Source: Christensenella sp. UBA7102
GTDB taxonomy: Bacteria > Bacillota > Clostridia > Christensenellales > UBA1750
DNA: 20,585 nt
Assembly (NCBI GenBank): GCA_002492415.1
Contig: DKYK01000019.1
Coordinates: 43,765 to 64,349, forward strand
Direction of reading: 5' to 3'
Part shown: positions 13,990 to 20,585 of the stretch, one piece after another
Numbering within the stretch: the first letter of the stretch is position 1
How the letters are laid out: every line of letters begins with the position of its first letter
Notes under the pieces: generated by a model
The model's database searches: none
What the model saw: the letters and a program-made list of their open reading frames with translations, nothing else
What the model was told of the DNA's origin: nothing
Program-made: the position numbers and the translations under genes

Positions 13990-16900
13990 ATGAACAGAGC
14001 CTCCGGCATTTTGATGCCCATCACATCGCTGCCCTCGCCCTACGGCATCGGCACCATCGGCAAGGCGGCCTATGAGTTCGCGGACTTCCTCAAGAGGGCC
14101 GGGCAGAGCTACTGGCAGATCCTGCCCGTTGGTCCCACCTCTTACGGCGACTCGCCCTATCAGTCCTTCTCGACCTATGCAGGCAACCCTTACATGATCG
14201 ATCTGGACATGCTTCAGGAGGAAGGCCTTCTTCGGAAGAAGGATTATCGCGGCCTGAACTGGGGAGAGGATCCCGAGCGCGTGGACTATGCGCGCATTTA
14301 TGACCTGCGCTTCAAGGTGCTGCGCATCGCATATGAGAACGCAAAAAAAGGCGATCTGGGTGCATTTGAGGCCTTTGTCAAGAAGAACAGCGCCTGGGTG
14401 GAAAACTATGCGCTGTACATGGCCGTCAAAAAGCAGTTCGGCAACCGCGCCTGGACCGAGTGGGAGGATGAGGACATCCGCCTGCACCGGCACGAAGCCG
14501 TGGCCAGGTACCGCAAGGAGTTGGACGACGAAGTCCGCTTCTACGAATTCCTGCAGTACCTGTTCTACAAGCAGTGGGACAAATTCCGCGGCTATGTCAA
14601 TGCGCTGGGCATCAAGCTGTTTGGCGACATTCCGATCTATGTCGCGATGGACAGCGCCGATACCTGGGCCAACCCCGAGGTATTCTGGCTGGACGAGGAG
14701 CGCCGCCCCGTGCGCGTGGCGGGCTGCCCGCCGGATTACTTCTCCGCCACCGGCCAGCTTTGGGGCAATCCCCTGTACAACTGGGAGTATCTCAAGTCCA
14801 CCGGCTACAAGTGGTGGATCGATCGCATCGCGGCGGCCTCCAAGCTCTACGACGTCACCCGCATCGACCACTTCCGCGGCTTTGACGAATACTATTCCAT
14901 CCCTTATCCGGCAAAGGACGCCGTCGTGGGCGACTGGCTCAAGGGTCCGGGCATGGATCTGTTCAACGCCATCCGCGCAAAGCTTGGCGATGTGCCCATC
15001 ATCGCGGAGGATCTGGGCCTAATCACGCCCGGCGTTGCGCAGCTGCTCAAGGATGCCGGTTACCCGGGCATGAAGGTGTTGCAGTTCGCCTTTGACGCCA
15101 ACGGCGAGTCGGTCTACCTGCCCCATGTTTACACGCACAATTACGTGGTCTACACCGGTACCCACGACAACGACACTACCGAGGGCTGGTTTGCCAACGC
15201 AACCGAGGCTGAGCGCAAGTTCGCCTGCGAGTACGAGGGATTGTCTGAGCAGGAAGGTTACGCCTGGGGCATGATTCGAGGCATTTACGCCACCGTGGCC
15301 GATCTGTGCATCTGCCCGATGCAGGACGTGCTGTCGCTGGGTTCCTGGGCGCGCATGAATACGCCCTCCACGCTGGGCGGCAACTGGCAGTGGCGCATGA
15401 AGCCCGGCGCAAACAAGGAGGAGCACGCGCAGAAGCTCTATCATCTGGGCAAGCTCTACGGTCGCCTGCCTGCGGGCGCTGAGGCCGGCCAGTACAAGAA
15501 TCACCTGGATTACCTGATGAATATGATTGCCAAGACCGAATACTGCAAGGACATTCAGAGCCTTGACGCCAACGAGATGCACATGGTGCTGGGCAAGGCC
15601 GTCATGGCACAGATCAGCGACCGCTGGGCCGCGTCCAAGACCAGGCACGCTTCCAGCCGCAGGGCCTACTACCTGTCCGCCGAGTACCTGATGGGCCGTA
15701 TGGTGCACAACAACCTCTATGCGCTGGGCCTGCTGGATACCGCCAAGGAGGTCTACGCCAAGTACGGCAGAGATCTCAACGAGCTGGAGGACATCGAAGA
15801 TGCCGCGCTGGGCAACGGCGGTTTGGGCCGTCTGGCCGCTTGCTTCCTGGATTCCGCCGCCACGGGCAACATCCCGCTGGACGGCTACGGCATCAAGTAC
15901 AAGTACGGTCTGTTCAAGCAGAGCATCGTGGACGGCTTCCAGTGCGAGGATGCCGATGACTGGACGCGCTTTGGCGACCCCTGGTGCATCCGCCGCATTG
16001 AGGACCGCAAACTCATTAAGTTTGCGGGCAAGAATATCTACGCCGTGCCCTACGATATGGCCGTCATCGGCTACGATACCGATAACATCGGCACGCTGCG
16101 CCTGTGGCAGCCCGAGGCCATCGTGGATTTCGACTACGCGGCCTTCAATAACCAGCATTACATGCAGGCCATCGCCGAACGCAACCAGGCCGACGACATC
16201 TGCAAGGTGCTCTATCCAAACGACAACGATTACGAAGGCAAGATGCTGCGTCTGAAGCAGGAGTACTTCTTCTGCTCCGCGTCGCTGCAAGACATCATTG
16301 CGCGCTACAAGAAGCAGTACGGCAACGACTTTGGCCATTTTGCCGAGCACGCGGTCATTCAGCTCAACGACACCCATCCCGTGGTATCCATCCCTGAGCT
16401 CATCCGCCTGCTGGGCGAGGAGGGCGTGGGCTTTGAGGAAGCGCTGGCCATTGCGCAGAAGACTTTCGCCTACACCAACCACACCATCATGGCCGAGGCC
16501 CTGGAGCGCTGGGATGTCGGCCTGATGAGCCGCCTGCTGCCCGAGGTCTATGCCATCATCCAGAAGATCGACGCGCACGAGGCCGCCGAACTCGCCGCCA
16601 AGCCCGGCATGAACGAGATCGTGGCCGAGTGGGACGAGGAGGATCGCGACGCCGAGCCCGACGCCAAGACCGGCAAGAAGCCCGTCAAGCACTGCAAGCG
16701 CACCCGTCTGGATGCCATGCGCATCATCGACGGCAACGCGGTGCACATGGCGCGCCTGGCCATCTACGCCTCCTCCTACGTCAATGGCGTGGCCGAGATC
16801 CATACTCAGATCCTCAAGGATGACGTGCTCAAGGATTGGTACCAGATCTACCCCGAGCGCTTCCAGAATAAGACCAACGGCATCACGCAGCGCCGCTGGC

Positions 16901-17922
16901 TGGGCCTGTGCAACCCTGAACTGACCGCCCTGCTGGAGGACTGCGTGGGCAGCAAGTTCATCAAGGACCTGGACGTGCTGGCGGATCTGAATGACGTCAT
17001 CGACGACAAGGTCATCGAGCAGTTCAACGCCGTCAAGCGCATCAAAAAGCAGCAGTGCTGCGACTATATTGAGAAGCACGAGGGCGTCAAACTCAACCCC
17101 GACTTTGTGTTCGATATTCAAGTCAAGCGCCTGCACGAGTATAAGCGCCAGCTGCTGAACGCCTTTGCCATCCTGGATATCTACCGCAAGCTCAAAAAGG
17201 GCGAGGTGGAGAACTGGCAGCCCACCGCGTTCATATTCGGCGCTAAATCCGCGCCCGGCTATTTCCGCGCCAAGGGCATCATCAAGTACATCAACGAGGT
17301 TGCCAAGCTCATCAACGCCGATCCCGAGATGGACGACAAGATGAAGGTGCTCTTCGTTTCCAACTATAACGTCTCCTATGCGGAAAAGCTCATCCCCGCA
17401 GCGGACATATCCGAGCAGATCTCCACCGCGGGCACCGAGGCCTCCGGCACCTCCAACATGAAGTTCATGGTCAACGGCGCGGTGACGCTGGGCACCTATG
17501 ATGGCGCCAACGTTGAGATCGTGGAGCAGGCCGGTGCGGAGAACAACTACATCTTCGGCGCGCGCGTGGAGGATATTGGCGCGATGAAGGCCACCTACGA
17601 CCCCAATAAGTACCTGGACGAGAACCCCGAGCTGCGCTCCGTGATCGAGTCGCTCATCGACGGCACCTTTGACGACGGCGGCACCGGCATGTTCCGGGAG
17701 CTGTACGACAGCCTGACCAAGGGCGCCTCCTGGCACCAGCCCGACAATTACTTCCTCATCTACGACGAGCCCGACTACGTCGCAGCCAAGCTGCGCGCCA
17801 TTGCCGACACCGCGGACCGCAAGGCCTTTGGCCTCAAGTGCCTGCGCAACATCGCCGGCGCGGGCAAGTTCTCTTCCGATCGCACCATCCGCCAGTATGC
17901 CGAGGAGCTCTGGCACGTATAA
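13990..17922 (+). CDS. Fused 4-alpha-glucanotransferase (GH77) and glycogen/alpha-glucan phosphorylase (GT35)
   Basis: One uninterrupted 1310-residue protein. Residues 1 to about 490 are MalQ, starting MNRASGILMPITSLPSPYGI. The nucleophile is Asp 293 in RIDHFRGF, the acid/base Glu 340 in IIAEDLG and the stabiliser Asp 393 in GTHDND. From about 505 to 1310 is a full-length phosphorylase: RRAYYLSAEYLMGR (about 556-569), EDAALGNGGLGRLAACFLDS, NDTHPVVSIPELIR, FDIQVKRLHEYKRQLLN, and the pyridoxal phosphate lysine Lys 1158 in GTSNMKFMVNGA. MalQ moves maltosyl units between glucans, and the phosphorylase releases glucose 1-phosphate from chain ends, so the fusion joins consecutive steps of maltodextrin or glycogen breakdown. 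A short charged insertion (about residues 882-904) is unusual in the phosphorylase part. ATG 13990 has an AAAGG site 9-10 bases upstream and matches the MalQ start. No other glycogen genes are adjacent. Confidence 0.95.
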   Translation: MNRASGILMPITSLPSPYGIGTIGKAAYEFADFLKRAGQSYWQILPVGPTSYGDSPYQSFSTYAGNPYMIDLDMLQEEGLLRKKDYRGLNWGEDPERVDYARIYDLRFKVLRIAYENAKKGDLGAFEAFVKKNSAWVENYALYMAVKKQFGNRAWTEWEDEDIRLHRHEAVARYRKELDDEVRFYEFLQYLFYKQWDKFRGYVNALGIKLFGDIPIYVAMDSADTWANPEVFWLDEERRPVRVAGCPPDYFSATGQLWGNPLYNWEYLKSTGYKWWIDRIAAASKLYDVTRIDHFRGFDEYYSIPYPAKDAVVGDWLKGPGMDLFNAIRAKLGDVPIIAEDLGLITPGVAQLLKDAGYPGMKVLQFAFDANGESVYLPHVYTHNYVVYTGTHDNDTTEGWFANATEAERKFACEYEGLSEQEGYAWGMIRGIYATVADLCICPMQDVLSLGSWARMNTPSTLGGNWQWRMKPGANKEEHAQKLYHLGKLYGRLPAGAEAGQYKNHLDYLMNMIAKTEYCKDIQSLDANEMHMVLGKAVMAQISDRWAASKTRHASSRRAYYLSAEYLMGRMVHNNLYALGLLDTAKEVYAKYGRDLNELEDIEDAALGNGGLGRLAACFLDSAATGNIPLDGYGIKYKYGLFKQSIVDGFQCEDADDWTRFGDPWCIRRIEDRKLIKFAGKNIYAVPYDMAVIGYDTDNIGTLRLWQPEAIVDFDYAAFNNQHYMQAIAERNQADDICKVLYPNDNDYEGKMLRLKQEYFFCSASLQDIIARYKKQYGNDFGHFAEHAVIQLNDTHPVVSIPELIRLLGEEGVGFEEALAIAQKTFAYTNHTIMAEALERWDVGLMSRLLPEVYAIIQKIDAHEAAELAAKPGMNEIVAEWDEEDRDAEPDAKTGKKPVKHCKRTRLDAMRIIDGNAVHMARLAIYASSYVNGVAEIHTQILKDDVLKDWYQIYPERFQNKTNGITQRRWLGLCNPELTALLEDCVGSKFIKDLDVLADLNDVIDDKVIEQFNAVKRIKKQQCCDYIEKHEGVKLNPDFVFDIQVKRLHEYKRQLLNAFAILDIYRKLKKGEVENWQPTAFIFGAKSAPGYFRAKGIIKYINEVAKLINADPEMDDKMKVLFVSNYNVSYAEKLIPAADISEQISTAGTEASGTSNMKFMVNGAVTLGTYDGANVEIVEQAGAENNYIFGARVEDIGAMKATYDPNKYLDENPELRSVIESLIDGTFDDGGTGMFRELYDSLTKGASWHQPDNYFLIYDEPDYVAAKLRAIADTADRKAFGLKCLRNIAGAGKFSSDRTIRQYAEELWHV

Positions 17923-17944
17923 AGCCACGAGTACAGCTTTATAA

Positions 17945-17978
17945 AGCAAAAAGGCAGCATAATTGCTGCCTTTTTGCT
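17945..17978. terminator. Perfect bidirectional terminator between malQ-glgP fusion and XRE gene
   Basis: AGCAAAAAGGCAGCA (17945-17959) and TGCTGCCTTTTTGCT (17964-17978) form a perfect 15-bp stem with a TAAT loop. The A/T runs inside the arms supply U tracts in both directions. Its right end overlaps the stop codon of the XRE gene (17977-17979). Confidence 0.9.
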
Positions 17979-18264
17979 ATTTTGCGCTGCCCCTTCGATA
18001 GTCCTCAATGAGCAGGGACAGATGCGCGACCACGGGCGCGGGCAGTCCCTCGACGCTGATGCGCGGCACGTCGTCCAGCCCCAGCAGGTAATCCGTCGTG
18101 ACGTTGAAAATACGGCACAGCCGGATCAGCATTTCAATGGAGGGCTGAATGTTGTCGTTCTCCCAGTTGGAGACTGTTTGCTTGGCGATATTCAGCCGGG
18201 TGGCCAGCTCTACCTGGCTCCAGGAGTTTGCAAGTCTCAGTTCACGCACACGTTGGCTTAGCAT
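17977..18264 (-). CDS. XRE-family helix-turn-helix regulator
   Basis: A 95-residue protein. The N-terminal Cro/C1-type domain covers about residues 1-62: LSQRVRELRLANSWSQVELA, then the recognition region LNIAKQTVSNWENDNIQPSI and FNVTTDYLLGLDD. A short C-terminal extension of about 30 residues follows (VEGLPAPVVAHLSLLIEDYR), perhaps for dimerisation. Start ATG 18264 was chosen because GGGAGGG lies 6 bases upstream; an in-frame start at 18294 would fall in the promoter. The gene is divergent from a 29-residue membrane peptide gene. The intergenic region is a large dyad overlapping both promoters, so this protein probably represses itself and the small gene. The ligand or signal is unknown. Confidence 0.9.
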   Translation of the reverse strand: MLSQRVRELRLANSWSQVELATRLNIAKQTVSNWENDNIQPSIEMLIRLCRIFNVTTDYLLGLDDVPRISVEGLPAPVVAHLSLLIEDYRRGSAK

Positions 18265-18291
18265 GGCAGTCCCTCCCGTAAGTCCAATATT

Positions 18292-18322
18292 CAAATACTA
18301 TTATCTATATCATGATTGACAA
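18292..18322 (-). promoter_or_regulatory. Possible promoter of the XRE gene
   Basis: On the - strand TTGTCA (18322-18317), a long 19-base spacer and TATTTG (18297-18292), just upstream of the GGGAGGG ribosome binding site. The spacing is not optimal, and the -35 overlaps that of the divergent promoter. Confidence 0.35.
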
Positions 18323-18344
18323 TTATGAAATACGATGGTATTTT
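18316..18344 (+). promoter_or_regulatory. Promoter of the small membrane peptide gene
   Basis: A perfect TTGACA (18316-18321), a 17-base spacer and TATTTT (18339-18344). The predicted start near 18351 puts the AAGGAGG site (18363-18369) in a short leader. The -10 lies inside the right arm of the dyad. Confidence 0.6.
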
Positions 18345-18379
18345 AATAATGGACTTTTGGCGAAGGAGGAAGAAGAGCT

Positions 18380-18469
18380 ATGCTGTTCACCTGGGATGCG
18401 TGCGCGGCCGCTGTGCTGATGGTGGCCGTTGCGCTGCTGATCTTGCTCATCCTGAGGGATGGGGAGTGA
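18380..18469 (+). CDS. Small single-pass membrane peptide, 29 residues
   Basis: ATG 18380 to TGA 18467-18469 encodes 29 residues. A short polar start (MLFTWDACAAA) runs into a hydrophobic stretch (VLMVAVALLILLIL) and ends in RDGE. This suits a single membrane helix with a charged end. A strong AAGGAGG lies 10 bases upstream, and a TTGACA promoter precedes it. The combination of promoter, ribosome binding site and hydrophobic coding content makes chance unlikely. The sequence matches no family I can name. Its size and hydrophobicity recall small membrane regulators and holin-like or type I toxins, but this is only an analogy. It is divergent from the XRE gene and 69 bases before the creatininase-family gene, with no terminator between them. 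Confidence 0.65.
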   Translation: MLFTWDACAAAVLMVAVALLILLILRDGE

Positions 18470-18473
18470 TGAC

Positions 18474-18503
18474 TTTACATTCCTCTGCGGTGGATGATAT
18501 AAT
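18474..18503 (+). promoter_or_regulatory. Promoter of the creatininase-family gene
   Basis: TTTACA (18474-18479), an 18-base spacer and a perfect TATAAT (18498-18503) preceded by TGA (extended -10). It starts 4 bases after the stop of the small peptide gene and gives a leader of about 29 bases. Confidence 0.75.
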
Positions 18504-18538
18504 AAACATGGAAACAAAATCAAAGGAGGAGCCGAAAT

Positions 18539-19402
18539 ATGACTCAGATGAGAACCCGCTTTCTCAACAAGATGACGCACGACGAAGTCGTGGAATACCG
18601 TAAGCGCAACGACATCATCTATGTGCCCTTCGGCACGATTGAAGTCCATGGCACCTTCCCCATGGACGTAGAAACCGTCACCCCGGAGGCCTTTGCAAGC
18701 CTGATGGCGGAGGAGACCGACGGCCTGGTGCTGGGCAACCTGCCCTATTTCTTTTGTGGCGCCAGCCCCATGAGCCCCGGCACCATCCAGATGAGCGTCG
18801 AGGATGGCCTGCACTACCTCAAGGCCATTGCGCACTCGCTGCTCAACCAGGGATTCCGGCGACAGGTCTACCTCTCCCTGCACGGCCCTGCATTCCTCAC
18901 CGGCGGCGTACTGGCGGTGGATTTCTTTGACGAAACCAAATGCCCCATCGGCTATGTGGATCTGATCAACGGCTGCCAGTATGCGCAGGAGAAGGGCGTG
19001 CGCATCGACAGCTACGACGATCTGTTCTGCGGCGCCTATGAAATTCTGAACAAAAAGGATGAGTTGATCGTCGATCCCACGATCGACGCCGCGCTTAAGA
19101 CCAGCTCGGAGTCCTACGTTGATCAGACCGACGTATTCCGGCGCTTTGCGCACCCCTCGGGTTCGGTGGGATTTTATTTCGCCCGCCCCGAGGACCACGC
19201 TGGTATGACGGGGGCAAGCAAAACTGTGCAGGAGCGCGATGAGCGATGCGCCCGCGGCGCGGAGGCCATCCGTGACATCGTCAAGGCCATGGACATGCCT
19301 GCCTACGTCAAGGCGCTGCGCGAGCTGGACGAGCAGCATCAGCAGATCATCATTCCCCGATACGCCGATATTCTCCCGCGCAACAGATTTCCGCAGCCCT
19401 GA
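18539..19402 (+). CDS. Creatininase-family amidohydrolase
   Basis: A 287-residue soluble protein, slightly longer than the usual 240-270. The family's first metal motif appears as YVPFGTIEVHGTFPMDVET with Glu 35 and His 37. The usual bridging Asp seems replaced by Glu 45, or shifted to Asp 43, with one residue fewer than in PxGSxEQHGPHLPxxTD. The second motif, normally NGHGGN, is YLSLHGPAF with His 115 kept. Members of this family are metal-dependent amidases acting on creatinine, formamides or cofactor precursors; the substrate here is unknown. ATG 18539 follows AAAGGAGG by about 9 bases. It has its own promoter and ends at a perfect bidirectional terminator. The changed second motif suggests a divergent subfamily. 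Confidence 0.8.
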   Translation: MTQMRTRFLNKMTHDEVVEYRKRNDIIYVPFGTIEVHGTFPMDVETVTPEAFASLMAEETDGLVLGNLPYFFCGASPMSPGTIQMSVEDGLHYLKAIAHSLLNQGFRRQVYLSLHGPAFLTGGVLAVDFFDETKCPIGYVDLINGCQYAQEKGVRIDSYDDLFCGAYEILNKKDELIVDPTIDAALKTSSESYVDQTDVFRRFAHPSGSVGFYFARPEDHAGMTGASKTVQERDERCARGAEAIRDIVKAMDMPAYVKALRELDEQHQQIIIPRYADILPRNRFPQP

Positions 19403-19419
19403 CCACAGGGCGCTGAGAG

Positions 19420-19452
19420 AAAACCCCCGTCGCGTAAGCGACGGGGGTTTTT
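19420..19452. terminator. Perfect bidirectional terminator between creatininase-family and GH94 genes
   Basis: AAAACCCCCGTCGC (19420-19433) pairs perfectly with GCGACGGGGGTTTT (19438-19451) around a GTAA tetraloop. T and A runs supply U tracts for both strands. It lies between stops at 19402 (+) and 19476 (-). Confidence 0.93.
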
Positions 19453-19475
19453 ATACAGTCGAGGCGTTTTACGCT

Positions 19476-20585
19476 TTAGCCCAGGATGACCTCGACTTCG
19501 TGCACAGCCTTATCGCCGTAGACGGGCAGCACGTTGCCCTCGATGGCCTTGCCGTCCACCGTGACGGACTTGACGCCCTTCATCACGTGATCAGGGTTCT
19601 TGACGGTGATGTGGAAGGTGTCGCCGCGGAACTTGCGGGTGACGGTGAAGCCGTCCCACTCCGCCGCGATGCACGGATCAATCTCAAGACCGTTGTACTG
19701 AGGGCGGATGCCCAGGATGTACTGGGTGCCTGCATACAGCGTCCAGGAGGCGGTGCCCGTCAACCAGCTGTTCTTGGCCTCGCCCTGGCGCGGAGCATCG
19801 ACGGAAGCGATCATCTGCGGGTAGACATAGGGCTCGGTGCGATGCTTCTCGGAGATGTCCTCCGTGTAGGCGGGACAGATGTGCTGATAGGTGCTCAACG
19901 CGCGGTCGCCGCGGCCGATTATGGTCTCCGCGATGGTGATCCACGGGTTGTTGTGGCAGAAGATGCCGCCATTTTCCTTATAGGACGGGGGATAGGAGGA
20001 GATTTCGCCCAGCTCTACGTGGTACTCCTTGTAGGTGGGGGCCAGCAGCGACACGCCATAGGGGGTGTCCAGGCGCTCGGCTACGGAGTCCAGCGCTCTC
20101 TTGGCATAGCCTTCCTTCAAGCCGATGCCGGCCATTACGCAAAAGCCTTGCGGCTCAATAAAGATCTGGCCATCCTTGCACTCCTTGGAGCCAACCTTGT
20201 TGCCGAAGGCGTCGTAGGCGCGCAGGAACCATTCGCCGTCCCAGCCGTCCTTCATTACGGCGTCGTACATCTTCCTGCACTCGGCGTCGGCAAAGGCGAT
20301 TTCGTCCTTGAGACCGGACAGTTCACAGAGCACCTTGTAATCCTCGCCCACGGCCACGAACATGCCCGCGATAAACACGGATTCGGCCACGCCGCTTTCA
20401 AAGTTTACGGTGGTCTGGAAGGACTCGCCGGGAGTCTTGGAGAAGCAGTTGAGGTTGAGACAGTCGTTCCAATCGGCGCGGCCGATCAGCGGCAGGCCGT
20501 GCGGACCCAGGTTGTCGGTGACGTGATGGAAGGAGCGTACCAGGTGATCGGACAGCGGCCTGGCCTTGCTCATGTCGCAGTCATA
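19476..20585 (-). CDS. GH94 cellobiose phosphorylase, C-terminal part (N-terminus beyond window)
   Basis: The frame is open at the window end; the last 369 residues are visible, starting YDCDMSKARPLSDHLVRSF. The full enzyme is about 800 residues, so a bit less than half is seen. The (alpha/alpha)6 catalytic core shows HGLPLIGRADWNDCLNLNCF, carrying the conserved catalytic Asp of the ADWND motif. It continues with SYPPSYKENGGIFCHNNPWITIAE, which forms phosphate and sugar contacts in the family, and the GTASWTLYAGTQYILGIRP segment. The C-terminal beta domain ends in KAVHEVEVILG. The CLNLNCF form of the motif favours cellobiose over chitobiose phosphorylase. It would split cellobiose with phosphate to glucose 1-phosphate and glucose in the cytoplasm, the beta-linked counterpart of the phosphorylase in the fusion gene nearby. 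Confidence 0.92.
   Translation of the reverse strand, partial: YDCDMSKARPLSDHLVRSFHHVTDNLGPHGLPLIGRADWNDCLNLNCFSKTPGESFQTTVNFESGVAESVFIAGMFVAVGEDYKVLCELSGLKDEIAFADAECRKMYDAVMKDGWDGEWFLRAYDAFGNKVGSKECKDGQIFIEPQGFCVMAGIGLKEGYAKRALDSVAERLDTPYGVSLLAPTYKEYHVELGEISSYPPSYKENGGIFCHNNPWITIAETIIGRGDRALSTYQHICPAYTEDISEKHRTEPYVYPQMIASVDAPRQGEAKNSWLTGTASWTLYAGTQYILGIRPQYNGLEIDPCIAAEWDGFTVTRKFRGDTFHITVKNPDHVMKGVKSVTVDGKAIEGNVLPVYGDKAVHEVEVILG

Larger units (their letters stand above)
18281..18355. promoter_or_regulatory. Extended dyad operator between XRE gene and small membrane peptide gene
   Basis: The left arm (18281-18301, starting AGTCCAATATTCAAATAC) and the reverse complement of the right arm (18335-18355, starting AGTCCATTATTAAAATAC) match at 18 of 21 positions. 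The dyad centre is at 18318. The right arm covers the -10 of the + promoter, and the left arm covers the likely -10 of the XRE promoter. The two -35 boxes share the central TTGACAA (18316-18322). The right side also holds an inner inverted repeat, AAATAC-GATG-GTATTT (18328-18343). The layout fits cooperative repression of both genes by the XRE protein. Confidence 0.6.

Noticed and set aside
15019..17949. 976-codon open frame on the - strand opposite the malQ-glgP fusion
   Set aside because: The + strand has two complete enzyme domains with all catalytic residues. The antisense frame has no recognisable domain and reflects codon bias.
18508..18603. 31-codon frame starting METKSKEE at the creatininase-family leader
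   Set aside because: It starts at about the predicted transcription start with no ribosome binding site, and mostly overlaps the creatininase-family gene out of frame.

Overview
The window is a GC-rich (by eye near 60%) chromosomal segment of a Bacillota bacterium, most likely a gut-type Clostridia. The evidence is a maf-mreB-mreC-mreD-pbp2 cell-shape cluster preceded by a DUF4321 gene and a VanW/G5 gene, strong AGGAGG-type ribosome binding sites, TTGACA/TATAAT-type promoters with TGN-extended -10 elements, and alpha- and beta-glucan phosphorolysis enzymes. The species cannot be read from the sequence. There are no rRNA or tRNA genes, CRISPR arrays, insertion sequences or phage genes, and no gene-free stretch longer than about 210 bases.

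Region 1 (1-6408, + strand) is a tightly packed cell-envelope cluster: the 3' end of a VanW/G5 protein, a DUF4321 membrane protein, Maf, MreB, MreC, MreD and a class B penicillin-binding protein (PBP2 type). It closes at a bidirectional terminator. These genes build the elongation machinery that directs lateral wall synthesis.

Region 2 (6415-11956, - strand) reads right to left. A six-pass membrane protein and a PhnP/PqqB-like metallohydrolase share a promoter. A terminator follows that overlaps the dnaB promoter. Then come the replicative helicase DnaB, a cysteine-rich DUF3795 protein and a TetM-like ribosomal GTPase whose drug-displacing loop is not the usual one.

Region 3 (11974-13860) holds an orphan SsuA/THI5-type substrate-binding lipoprotein (+). 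Facing it is an orotate phosphoribosyltransferase-like gene (-) with a degenerate PRPP loop and a perfect 16-bp palindrome inside its promoter. A 13-bp perfect hairpin separates the two.

Region 4 (13923-17978) is one 1310-residue gene that fuses 4-alpha-glucanotransferase (MalQ, GH77) to alpha-glucan phosphorylase (GlgP, GT35). Both active sites look intact, so one chain could both remodel and phosphorolyse maltodextrin or glycogen.

Region 5 (17977-20585) has a small XRE regulator (-) divergent from a 29-residue single-pass membrane peptide (+). The shared intergenic region is an extended near-perfect dyad covering both promoters. A creatininase-family amidohydrolase with its own strong promoter follows. 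Across a perfect terminator lies the C-terminal part of a GH94 cellobiose phosphorylase (-), cut by the window end.

The most novel-looking elements are the XRE/tiny-membrane-protein pair with its symmetric operator, the MalQ-GlgP fusion, and the TetM-like factor with a replaced loop.
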